Assembly (NCBI RefSeq): GCF_006438825.1
Contig: NZ_RCZP01000004.1
Span: 166,697-230,696 of the forward strand
DNA length: 64,000 nt
Source of the DNA: Muricoccus nepalensis
Lineage (GTDB): Bacteria; Pseudomonadota; Alphaproteobacteria; Acetobacterales; Acetobacteraceae
Direction of reading: 5' to 3'
Made by a program: the position numbers and the translations under genes. The notes beneath the pieces are model-generated. The model ran no database searches, was not told the DNA's origin, and worked only from the letters and a program-made list of their open reading frames with translations. Positions 10,464 to 20,683 of the stretch are shown in pieces (positions within the stretch are counted from its first letter, which is position 1; each line of letters opens with the position of its first letter).

Positions 10464-11473
10464 GGGCGTGATCCTCCGGGCCTCTTCCAGAAGAAGACCG
10501 TGTCGTGCGGCCGGCGGTCGTGGTCGAGCGCGTAGCCGGGGACGCGGCCGGTCTCCTGCCAGCCGAGGGCGCGGTAGAGGCGCTCGGCGGGGCCGTCCGC
10601 CTCGGTGTCCAGCACGAGGAGGCTGCGGCCGGTGCCGCGGGCGGTCTGCTCGGCGCGGCGGATGAGGGCGCGGCCGATGCCGCGGCGGCGGAAGGCGGGG
10701 TCCACCAGCACCTTCGAGACCTCCGCGCGGTGCGGGGCGTTGGGCTGCTGGGCGAGGACGAGCTGCACGGTGCCGGCGAGCTGGCCGTCGCACCAGGCGC
10801 CGAGGAGGACCTTGGCGCCGGTGGCGACGTCGGCGGAGACGCCGCGCCAGAAGGCGCGAGCGACCTCGGGCGCGAGGGGCGGCAGGAAGGAGACGGAGGC
10901 GCCGGCCGCGACGCAGGCGACGAGGATCTCGGCGAGACGGCGCTCGGCGCTGGAGGCAGCGGCGGCGTCCAGCACCTCCACCACCACGCCGGTGGCGGGC
11001 TTGGCGTAGCGGAACTCGAGGGAGTTGGAGAGGTCGTCGAGGATGCGGATGGAGCCGGCGCGGACGTAGCCGCGCTTCTCGTAGAAGCGGTGCGCGGCCT
11101 CGAAGCGGGTGTCGGTCCAGAGGATCATGCGGCGCGCGCCGTGGGCGACGGCGTGGGCCTCGGCGCGGTCCAGCAAGGCGTGGGCGAGGCCGGTGCCGCG
11201 GGCCGCCTTGGCCACGTACATGCGGCCGATCTCCCAGGCTTCGTCGTCGTCGCGCAACGGACGGGTGGCGACCATGCCGACGAGGGCGCCGTCCCCCTCG
11301 GCGGCCCAGAGGGCGCCGCCGACCTTGCCGAAATGGGTGGCGAGGGCGCGGAGCTCGGGCACCTCGGCGTCCACGTCGAGGACGCAGTTGGGGTACTCGG
11401 CCCAGGCGTCGCCGATGAGGCGGATGAAGCCATCCGCGTCGGCGTCGGTGCCGGGGCGGATGGCGGGGGTCAC
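10460..11473 (-). CDS. Tandem GNAT acetyltransferase (two GNAT domains)
   Basis: A 337-residue protein with two complete GNAT folds. Domain 1 (about residues 3-160) has the acetyl-CoA loop AARGTGLAHALLDRAEAHA and ends FYEKRGYVRAGS. Domain 2 (about 172-330) has FRRRGIGRALIRRAEQTA and ends LYRALGWQETGRVPGYALD, the latter typical of small-molecule N-acetyltransferases. Start is a GTG overlapping the aminotransferase stop as GTGA. Acceptors are unknown; an amine product of the coupled aminotransferase or antibiotic-like amines are possibilities only. Confidence 0.85.
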   Translation of the reverse strand: MTPAIRPGTDADADGFIRLIGDAWAEYPNCVLDVDAEVPELRALATHFGKVGGALWAAEGDGALVGMVATRPLRDDDEAWEIGRMYVAKAARGTGLAHALLDRAEAHAVAHGARRMILWTDTRFEAAHRFYEKRGYVRAGSIRILDDLSNSLEFRYAKPATGVVVEVLDAAAASSAERRLAEILVACVAAGASVSFLPPLAPEVARAFWRGVSADVATGAKVLLGAWCDGQLAGTVQLVLAQQPNAPHRAEVSKVLVDPAFRRRGIGRALIRRAEQTARGTGRSLLVLDTEADGPAERLYRALGWQETGRVPGYALDHDRRPHDTVFFWKRPGGSRP

Positions 11474-12672
11474 GACAGGCCCTGGCAGAAGGCCTGGATG
11501 CGCGCGCAGGCCTCGCGCAGCGTCTCCGTGTCGGTTGCATAGGAGAGGCGGATGTAGGGGCTCATCGCGTAGGCGGTGCCGGAGACGGTGGCGACGTGGT
11601 TCTCCTCCAGCAGGGCCATGGCGACGTCCTCGTCGGTCTCCAGGCGCCGGCCGCCGGCGGTGGTGCGGCCGAGGAGGCCGGCGACGCTGGGGTAGACGTA
11701 GAAGGCGCCTTCCGGGCGGTGGCACTGGATGCCGGGGGCCTCGTTCAGCATGCTCACGACGAGGTCGCGGCGGGCGCGGTAGAGCGCGCGGCGCTCCTCC
11801 ACGGCGTCCTGCGGGCCGTCCAGGGCGGCGATGGTGGCGGCCTGGGCGACCGTCGCGATGCCGTTCGTCGTCTGGCTCTGCATGTTGGTCATGGCCTTGA
11901 TCAGCGCGCGCGGGCCGCCGCAGAAGCCGACGCGCCAGCCGGTCATGGCGTAGGTCTTGGAGGCGCCGCTGACGGTCAGCACGCGGTCGCGCAGGCCGGG
12001 CTCGACGGCGGCGATGCTGTGGAAGCCGGTCTCGACGTAGGAGATGTGCTCGTACATCTCGTCCGACATCACCCAGACATGGGGGTGGCGCATCAGCACG
12101 GCGGCGAGGGCGGCGACTTCCTCGCGCGTGAGGGCGGCGCCCGAGGGGTTGTTGGGGAAGTTCAGGACGACCCACTTGGTGCGCGGCGTGATGGCGGCAT
12201 CGAGGTCCTCGGGGCGGAGCTTGAAGCCGTTGTTCTGCGGGCAGGGCACGAGGACGGGCACGCCGCCAGCGAGCTTGCCGATGTCGGCATAGGCGGACCA
12301 GAAGGGCGTGGGGATGACGATCTCGTCGCCCCCATCCACGGTGGCGAGGATGCCGTCGAGGATGACCTGCTTGCCGCCGTTGGCGACCATGATCTCGTCG
12401 AGCGCGTAGTCGAGGCCGTTCTCGCGCCGGAACTTGCGCTGGACCGCGGCCTTCAGCTCGGGCCAGCCGTCGTTGGGCGGGTACTTCGTCCGGCCGGCCA
12501 GCGCCGCCTCGTGCGCGGCCTCGATGGCGTGGGGCGGGGTGGCGAAGTCGGGCTCGCCGACCGTCAGGCTGATGACCTTGTGGCCGGCCTCGCGAAGCTC
12601 GCGCGCGCGGATGGACATGCGTGTGGAGCCGGAGAGGGTGATCTCCTGCAGCCTCTGGGCGAGGGCGGGCAT
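11470..12672 (-). CDS. Class I pyridoxal-phosphate aminotransferase (aspartate aminotransferase-like)
   Basis: A 400-residue fold-type I aminotransferase of subgroup I-gamma. Visible landmarks are GEPDFATPPH near residue 39, the NNPSG substrate-loop Asn near 171, and the PLP lysine in SGASKTYAMTGWR near residue 237, with the terminal Arg in SPYIRLSYA. It heads a coupled set of three genes (aminotransferase, tandem GNAT, DinB). A second, different relative lies at 14695-15897. The amino-donor range cannot be settled from sequence. Confidence 0.9.
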   Translation of the reverse strand: MPALAQRLQEITLSGSTRMSIRARELREAGHKVISLTVGEPDFATPPHAIEAAHEAALAGRTKYPPNDGWPELKAAVQRKFRRENGLDYALDEIMVANGGKQVILDGILATVDGGDEIVIPTPFWSAYADIGKLAGGVPVLVPCPQNNGFKLRPEDLDAAITPRTKWVVLNFPNNPSGAALTREEVAALAAVLMRHPHVWVMSDEMYEHISYVETGFHSIAAVEPGLRDRVLTVSGASKTYAMTGWRVGFCGGPRALIKAMTNMQSQTTNGIATVAQAATIAALDGPQDAVEERRALYRARRDLVVSMLNEAPGIQCHRPEGAFYVYPSVAGLLGRTTAGGRRLETDEDVAMALLEENHVATVSGTAYAMSPYIRLSYATDTETLREACARIQAFCQGLS

Positions 12673-12758
12673 AGGGTGCGTTCCAGTGCGGGCGGGGCCT
12701 TGAGGGGGCGGAAACTAGGCCTGGGGCGACGTGCCGCCAACCCCGCTTCAAGCCTCCT

Positions 12759-13646
12759 TCAGGGCGGCAGGCCGCGCTCGCGCAGCATGGCGGCCACGTG
12801 GTCGGCGAAGGCGCGAACCTTGGGGACCATGAGGCGGTTGGTCGGGTAGACGGCGAAGATGCCGCTTTCCGGCGTCTCGCAGGCGGACAGGACGCGCTGC
12901 AAGGCGCCGGAGGCAAGCGCGTCCGCGACCGCCCAGTCGGGGATTGCTGCCAGGCCCACGCCGGCGATGGCCGCGGCGCGGAGGGTTTCGGCGTGGTCGG
13001 TCAGCAGGACGGGGCGGATCGCGACCGTCTCGTTGCCGAGGCGCCATGTGTCGCGCCAGGGGAGCGGCGCGAAGCCGATGCAACGGTGGCGTGCGACATC
13101 GCCGGGTGCGGCCGGGGCGCCGTGCTGGGCGAGGTAGCCGGACGAGGCCACGATGACGACGCGGGAGGTGGCCAGGCGCCGCACGACGAGGCCTGGTGCC
13201 GGCACTTCCGTCACGCGAATGGCGAGGTCGAAGCCGTCCTCGACCAGCCGGGCCAGACCGGCGGCCTCGACGAGGTCGATCTCGATGGCTGGATGGGCCG
13301 CGAGGAAGGTGGCAAGGCCGGGGATGAGGTGACGGGCCGCGAAGCATTCCGGCGCGGCGACACGCAGGGGGCCGGCCGGGGCCTTCTGCATGGCCTGGGC
13401 CTCGAGCCGCGCCGCCTCCTCCTCGCGCAGAAGGAGGCGGCAGCGGGCGTAGAAGGCGCGGCCTGCCTCGGTCGGCTGCACCTTCCGCGTGCTGCGGTCC
13501 AGCAGGCGGACGCCGAGGCGGTCCTCGAGGGCGCGGACGGTCTCGCTGACCGACGACTTGGCGGTTTGCAGCCGCTCGGCGGCGGCGGTGAAGCTGCCGG
13601 TCTCCACCACCCGGACGAAGGCTTCGATGCCGAGGAAGGCCCGCAT
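12759..13646 (-). CDS. LysR family transcriptional regulator
   Basis: A 295-residue LysR protein. The N-terminal winged helix-turn-helix (FVRVVETGSFTAAAERLQTAKSSVSETVRALEDRLGVRLLDR) fits residues 9-55, and the effector domain runs from about residue 90 to the end. It is divergent from a cupin gene across 116 bp containing two inverted repeats. LysR regulators commonly autoregulate and control the divergent neighbour, so the cupin gene is the predicted target. Confidence 0.92.
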   Translation of the reverse strand: MRAFLGIEAFVRVVETGSFTAAAERLQTAKSSVSETVRALEDRLGVRLLDRSTRKVQPTEAGRAFYARCRLLLREEEAARLEAQAMQKAPAGPLRVAAPECFAARHLIPGLATFLAAHPAIEIDLVEAAGLARLVEDGFDLAIRVTEVPAPGLVVRRLATSRVVIVASSGYLAQHGAPAAPGDVARHRCIGFAPLPWRDTWRLGNETVAIRPVLLTDHAETLRAAAIAGVGLAAIPDWAVADALASGALQRVLSACETPESGIFAVYPTNRLMVPKVRAFADHVAAMLRERGLPP

Positions 13647-13655
13647 GAGGCCATT

Positions 13656-13688
13656 GTTCGCCAGGGCGAACGGCCTGTCCAGAACAGG
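13656..13688. promoter_or_regulatory. Paired inverted repeats in the LysR/cupin divergent region
   Basis: A perfect 7-2-7 inverted repeat, GTTCGCC-AG-GGCGAAC (13656-13671), is followed after two bases by a 5-5-5 repeat, CCTGT-N5-ACAGG (13674-13688). Both lie just upstream of the LysR gene start and 75 bp or more before the cupin gene. Position and symmetry fit recognition and activation sites of a LysR regulator; binding is inferred. Confidence 0.55.
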
Positions 13689-13762
13689 GATCTGCCGCCC
13701 GCGCGGGCGATGCCGCAGTCTGCCCCGGCGGGATGGATGCCCGTTTCAGGGAGGCGAGAGGG

Positions 13763-14221
13763 ATGTCTGACGTGATGGATCAGCGGGTCGGCCTGCTGGA
13801 GGCTGGCGAGGGCGAGGCCCTGGATGTCTTCGGTGCGACGATGGTGGTGAAGGCGGAGCCCGGCCCGCACGGCCTGTTCCTCGGCGAGCACCTGACGCCG
13901 CCCGGCTTCTTCGTGCCGCCGCATGTCCATGCTGAGGACACGGAGGTCTTCCACGTCCTGGACGGTGAGCTGACCGTGTTCGACGGCGTGGCGGAGCGCC
14001 GGCATGGGCCGGGGACGACCGTGACGCTGCCCGCGGGATCGCGCCACGGCTTCCGCAACGACACGGCGGGGCTCGTGCGCTTCCTGGTGATGGCGAGCCC
14101 GGGCGTGCAGTGCCTCGAGATGTTCCGGCACTTCGACCGGGCGGGCCGGGCGGCGCCGGGCGGGCTGACGCCGCCGGAGATCGTCGCGATCTGCGGGCAA
14201 TACGGCGTCAGGATGGGCTAA
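13763..14221 (+). CDS. Cupin-domain protein
   Basis: A 152-residue single-cupin protein. Motif 1 can be seen as PPHVHAEDTEVFHVLDGELTV (metal ligands His, His, Glu, around residues 54-60) and motif 2 as PAGSRHGFRN (His ligand near residue 96). The C-terminal stretch (GGLTPPEIVAICGQYGV) is the tail of the quercetin-dioxygenase-like cupins. The frame opens earlier, but the ATG at 13763 has a GAGGCGAGAGG-type ribosome site. Substrate unknown; predicted target of the divergent LysR regulator. Confidence 0.87.
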   Translation: MSDVMDQRVGLLEAGEGEALDVFGATMVVKAEPGPHGLFLGEHLTPPGFFVPPHVHAEDTEVFHVLDGELTVFDGVAERRHGPGTTVTLPAGSRHGFRNDTAGLVRFLVMASPGVQCLEMFRHFDRAGRAAPGGLTPPEIVAICGQYGVRMG

Positions 14222-14242
14222 GCCGGGACGGGTGGCCCGCCT

Positions 14243-16776
<2,534 letters not shown>

Positions 16777-16780
<4 letters not shown>

Positions 16781-17613
16781 GCCGCGCGGCCCAGGCGCTG
16801 GAAGAGGATGATGGGGCCGATCAGCAGGGCGAGCAGCGCGACCGCCAGGGCGGCGGCGACGGGCCAGTCGCGGTTCTGGAAGAACTCCTGGAAGAGCACG
16901 CGGCCGACGAGGGTGGCGTCGGCGGGGCCGAGGAGCTCGGGGATGACGTACTCGCCGGCGGCCGGGATGAAGACGAGGAGGAAGGCGGCGGCGAGCGCCG
17001 GGAGGAGCTGCGGCAGGGTGACGGTGACGAAGGCGCGGCCGGGGGTGGCGCCGAGGTCGGCGGCGGCCTGTTCCAGCACCGGGTCCAGCCGCGTGGCGGC
17101 GGCGAAGATCGGGAGGACGGCGAAGGGCAGGTAGGCGTGGACCATGCCGAGCAGCATGGCGCCGTTCGAGTAGAGCAGCGGCAGGGGCTGGTCGATCCAG
17201 CCGAGGGCGCGGAGAAGGGAGTTGATCCAGCCCTCGTCCCGCAGGAGGCCGATCCAGGCGCCGATGCGGATGAGAAAGCCCGTCCAGAAGGGCAGCAGCA
17301 CGGCGCCGAGCAGCGTGTTGCGGGCGCGGCCGGCGCGGGCGATGGCGATGCCCATGGGGGTGGCGAGAAGGAGGCAGAGGCCGGCGGTGAGGGCGGCGGC
17401 GACGAGGGACTGAGCGAGGGCGTCGCGGTAGTGCGGGTCCTCGGCGAGGAGGCGGAGGTTCTCGGGGTTCACCCCCTCCCCGGCCCAGGGTGGGCTGTAG
17501 GGAGGCACGCCCTCGGCCTGCCAGGAGAGGGCCATGACGGCCACGAGCACGAGGGGGGCGGCGACCAGCAGCGCGAGCCAGGCGCCGGGGAGGAGGCGGA
17601 GGAGGGCTCTCAT
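16777..17613 (-). CDS. ABC transporter permease, PotB/PotH-like
   Basis: A 278-residue membrane permease. The EAA loop (EQAAADLGATPGRAFVTVTLPQLLP, near residues 180-205) and the FIPAAGEYVIPELLGP block are typical of PotB/PotH. It overlaps both neighbours by four bases and pairs with the PotC-like permease to form the pore. Confidence 0.92.
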
Positions 17614-18659
17614 TCAGCGAGGGGGACCACGGCCTCGGCGTCCCAGGCGAGGCGCACCGCCGTGCCGCGCGGGGGCGGGGCGCCGTCCTCCTCGGCGTGG
17701 GAGACGCGGATGAGGGCACCGCCGGGGAGGCGGACGAGGAGGAGGCTGCTCTCCCCGCGGAAGGCGGCCTCCTCGATGGTGCCGGCGGCGGTGTTGTCGC
17801 CGGTGGCGGGGGCGATGCGGATCCGCTCGGGGCGGAGGGCCGCGGCGAGGGTGCCCGGGGGGACGGGGGCGGCGGCGCGGAGGGTGCAGGCGGCCTCGGG
17901 GCAGTCGAGGGCGCCGTCGGCGGTGCGGGTGCCCGGGAGGATGTTGGCGGCGCCGAGGAAGTTCGCGACGAAGCGGGTGGCGGGGCGCTCGTAGAGCTCC
18001 CGCGGGGGCGCGACCTGCAGGAGGCGGCCGCGGTCCATGACGGCCACGCGGTCGGCGAGCGCCAGGGCCTCGGCCTGGTCGTGGGTGACCATGACGAAGG
18101 CGGCGCCGCTCTCCCGCTGGATGGCGCGGAGCTCGAAGCCGGTGCGCTCGCGGAGGTTGGCGTCGAGGGCGCCGAGGGGCTCGTCGAGCAGGAGGAGGCG
18201 GGGGCGCTTGACCAGCGCGCGGGCGAGGGCGACGCGCTGGCGCTGGCCGCCGGAGAGGCGGTCGGGGCGGCGGGACTCCAGCCCGTCGAGGCGGAGCATG
18301 GCGACGGCCTGGGCGACGCGGTCCGCGATCTCGCCGCGCGGGCGCCCCTCGCGCCGCAGGCCGTAGCCGATGTTGGCGGCCACGCTCAGGTGCGGGAAGA
18401 GGGCGTAGGACTGGAACATCATGTTCACGGGGCGGCGGTGCGGCGGCACGCCGGCGAGGTCGGCGCCGTCGAGCGCGACGGTGCCGGAATCGGGCGCCTC
18501 GAAGCCGGCGACCACGCGCAGCAGGGTGGACTTGCCGGAGCCGGAGCCGCCGAGGAGGGCCAGGAACTCGCCGGGGGCGACGTCGAGCGAGACGGCGTCG
18601 AGCGCGGCGACCGCGCCGAAGCGGCGGGTGACGGCGCGGAGGGAGAGGCGTGGGGTCAA
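17610..18659 (-). CDS. ABC transporter ATP-binding protein, PotA/PotG-like
   Basis: A 349-residue ATPase with Walker A GGSGSGKST near residue 36, signature LSGGQRQRVALARALVKRP and Walker B LLLLDEPLGALD, followed by a TOBE-type C-terminal domain (about 270-345). The start is a TTG that overlaps the stop of the binding-protein gene (TTGA); it places the normal TPRLSLRAVTRRFGAVAALD N-terminus in frame. Confidence 0.92.
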   Translation of the reverse strand: MTPRLSLRAVTRRFGAVAALDAVSLDVAPGEFLALLGGSGSGKSTLLRVVAGFEAPDSGTVALDGADLAGVPPHRRPVNMMFQSYALFPHLSVAANIGYGLRREGRPRGEIADRVAQAVAMLRLDGLESRRPDRLSGGQRQRVALARALVKRPRLLLLDEPLGALDANLRERTGFELRAIQRESGAAFVMVTHDQAEALALADRVAVMDRGRLLQVAPPRELYERPATRFVANFLGAANILPGTRTADGALDCPEAACTLRAAAPVPPGTLAAALRPERIRIAPATGDNTAAGTIEEAAFRGESSLLLVRLPGGALIRVSHAEEDGAPPPRGTAVRLAWDAEAVVPLAE

Positions 18660-19744
18660 CGGCCGGCCTTGAAGCGGGACCAGGAGCGGGCGCGGGCGCG
18701 CTCGGCCGCGGGGCCGGGGGCGGCGACGGTGAAGGCGCGGGCGACCGCCTCGGGCGAGGGATAGACGTTCGGGTCCGCCGCGACCTCGGGCCGGAGGTGC
18801 TGGCGGGAGGCGGGGACGGCGTTGGGGTAGCGCACGAGGTTGGTGACGCCCGCGATGACCTCGGGGCGGAGCATGTAGTCGATGAAGCGCTGCGCGGCCT
18901 CGGGGTTCGGGGCGTCGGCGGGGATGGCCAGCATGTCGAACCAGACCTGCGCGCCCTGGCGCGGCTGGGCGTAGGTGAGGCCGGAGTCGCGGCCCGCGGC
19001 CTCGGCGCGGGCACGGGCCTGCACGACGTCGCCGGAATAGGTGAGCACGGCGCAGTACTCCCCCTGCGCCAGGGCGTCGGTGATGGCGGAGGAGGGGATG
19101 ATGGCGCGCACGTGCGGGCGGATGGCGAGCAGCGCCGCCTCGGCCGCGCGCTGGTCGGCGGCGTCGGCGCTGTTGGGGTCCTTGCCCAGCCAGCGGAGCA
19201 CGCTCGGGATAATGTCGATGCCGCTGTCCATGATGGCGATGCCGCAGCGGGCGATCCGGGCCGCGTTCTCGGGCTTGAGGATCAGGTCGAGGCTGTCGAG
19301 CGGGGCGTCGGGGGCGAGGGCGCGGATGCGGTCGGCGCGAAGCCCCATGCCGATGGTGCCCCAGAGATAGATGGCGCCGAAGCGGTTGCCGGGATCGCTG
19401 CTGGCCACCTGCGCGAGCAGCGCGGGGTCCTGGTTGCCCCAGTTGGGAATCGCCGCGCGGTCGAGCGGGCGGAGGGCGCCGGCGCGGGCCAGGCGGGCGA
19501 AGCTCGGCTCGCTGGTGGGGACGATGACGTCGTAGCCGGAGCGGCCGGCGGAGAGCTTGCCCTCCAGCGTCTCGAGGCTGTCGAAGACGTCGTAGCGGAC
19601 GCGGATGCCGGTTTCCCGCTGGAAGCCCTCGATCGCCTGGGGATCGATGTAGTCGGTCCAGTTGTAGACGTTCAGCACGGGCTGCTGGGCCGCGGCGGGC
19701 GCGGCGAGGGCGAGGAGCAGGATCAGGGCGCGGAGGAGGGTCAT
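18656..19744 (-). CDS. Polyamine ABC transporter substrate-binding protein, PotF/PotD-like
   Basis: A 362-residue periplasmic binding protein with a Sec signal peptide (cleavage likely after AAPAAA). The PotD/PotF hallmark VYNWTDYIDP lies right after it, followed by GYDVIVPTSEPSFARL and WGTIGMGLRADRI. Such proteins bind putrescine or spermidine, and the aromatic/acidic pattern favours a polyamine over other ligands, though this is inference. First gene of the operon. Confidence 0.9.
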   Translation of the reverse strand: MTLLRALILLLALAAPAAAQQPVLNVYNWTDYIDPQAIEGFQRETGIRVRYDVFDSLETLEGKLSAGRSGYDVIVPTSEPSFARLARAGALRPLDRAAIPNWGNQDPALLAQVASSDPGNRFGAIYLWGTIGMGLRADRIRALAPDAPLDSLDLILKPENAARIARCGIAIMDSGIDIIPSVLRWLGKDPNSADAADQRAAEAALLAIRPHVRAIIPSSAITDALAQGEYCAVLTYSGDVVQARARAEAAGRDSGLTYAQPRQGAQVWFDMLAIPADAPNPEAAQRFIDYMLRPEVIAGVTNLVRYPNAVPASRQHLRPEVAADPNVYPSPEAVARAFTVAAPGPAAERARARSWSRFKAGR

Positions 19745-19841
19745 GCCGTCTCGCAGTGCGGGGCCGAAAGGGGCGAGGTTATGGGCCTGGGGCGCGGACG
19801 CAAGATGGGTATAATTTCTGGCCGTATGGAGGAATTATTTC

Positions 19842-19870
19842 TTGACATGAGGCCAGCCGTCCTGTAATTC
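19842..19870 (+). promoter_or_regulatory. Sigma-70-type promoter upstream of tail-fibre island
   Basis: TTGACA at 19842 and TAATTC at 19865 are separated by exactly 17 bases. The -35 box is a perfect match and the -10 box a fair one. It is the strongest housekeeping-type promoter seen by eye in the window, and points into the tail-fibre genes with a terminator between. Confidence 0.55.
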
Positions 19871-19920
19871 CCACTTGCCAACGGGACAACCGCGCCCGCT
19901 TCCCACCCGATCCCTGTCCG

Positions 19921-19951
19921 CCCCGCCCGGCCCTGCCGGCGCGGGGTTTTT
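19921..19951 (+). terminator. Intrinsic terminator or attenuator in the tail-island leader
   Basis: CCCCGC pairs with GCGGGG and an inner CCGG pairs with CCGG around a five-base loop, with one bulged C; five Ts follow directly. It lies between the predicted promoter and the first tail gene, 30 bp before its start, so it could limit transcription into the island or end a short leader RNA of about 75 nt. Confidence 0.6.
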
Positions 19952-19980
19952 CGTGTCCGCCCCGCAGGAGCCATGCCCGG

Positions 19981-20631
19981 ATGCCCTACATCGCCAGCAA
20001 CCTGATCTCGCTCGTCGCCGCGGACAGCTTCACGCTGTGGCTGTACAAGACCACGGACAGCCGGGCCACCGTGCTCTCGCCGGGCTACTTCGGCAACGCC
20101 GCGGGGCGGCTGCTGCCGGGCCACATGGTGGTGGTGCAGGCGGGCGACGCGACCTCGATCCTTCCGGTCCGCAACAACGGCGAGGTCGGCAACGGCATCG
20201 TCGTGGACGCCACCTCCGCGCCGCTCCGCCTCGTCGCGCGGGGCTCGCTCGGCATCGAGGCGGACCTGGCGGCCAGCGCGGTCGCCCGCGGCGTCACCCT
20301 CGGCTCCATGCCGAGCGGCCTGACCCAGGGGCAGAACTTCACGGTCCAGGCCAGCGCCGCCGGCGCGACCACCACGGTGAAGTTCACCATCCTCAGCGCG
20401 GCCGGCACGCCCGTCCTCGGCCCCACCAGCGTCCCGGTCACGGCGGGCAGCGCCAGCGCCACCTTCGCCGCGCCGACCCCGGGCAACGGCTACCGCCTGA
20501 AGGTGGAGGACGCGGTGGACCCGCTCGTCGCGCAGGTCTCGCCCTCCTTCGTCGTCCTCTCGGCCTTCGCGCTCCTGCTCGAGAGCGGGGTGAGCATGCT
20601 GCTCGAGGCCGGCGGCCGGGTCGTCCTGTAG
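19981..20631 (+). CDS. Hypothetical phage-like tail-island protein
   Basis: A 216-residue protein not recognised as a named family. It has an N-terminal region with short beta-prone repeats (NLISLVAADSFTLWLYKTTDS), a Thr/Ala/Val-rich centre that could be an Ig-like or carbohydrate-binding domain, and a hydrophobic C-terminus (FALLLESGVSMLLEAGGRVVL). Position directly before a tail-spike-like gene suggests an adaptor or tail accessory protein. The start was chosen because a GGAG-type site lies upstream and another ATG at 19973 is in a different frame. Confidence 0.65.
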   Translation: MPYIASNLISLVAADSFTLWLYKTTDSRATVLSPGYFGNAAGRLLPGHMVVVQAGDATSILPVRNNGEVGNGIVVDATSAPLRLVARGSLGIEADLAASAVARGVTLGSMPSGLTQGQNFTVQASAAGATTTVKFTILSAAGTPVLGPTSVPVTAGSASATFAAPTPGNGYRLKVEDAVDPLVAQVSPSFVVLSAFALLLESGVSMLLEAGGRVVL

Positions 20632-20683
20632 CGCCTTCCCCTCCCCACGCCGCCCGCCCCCTCCAACGGAGCCGTCCGCCCCG

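Noticed and set aside
13656..13671. GTTCGCCAGGGCGAAC as a third LexA box
   Set aside because: It is an inverted repeat, not the direct repeat GTTC-N7-GTTC, and it lies at a LysR/cupin junction.
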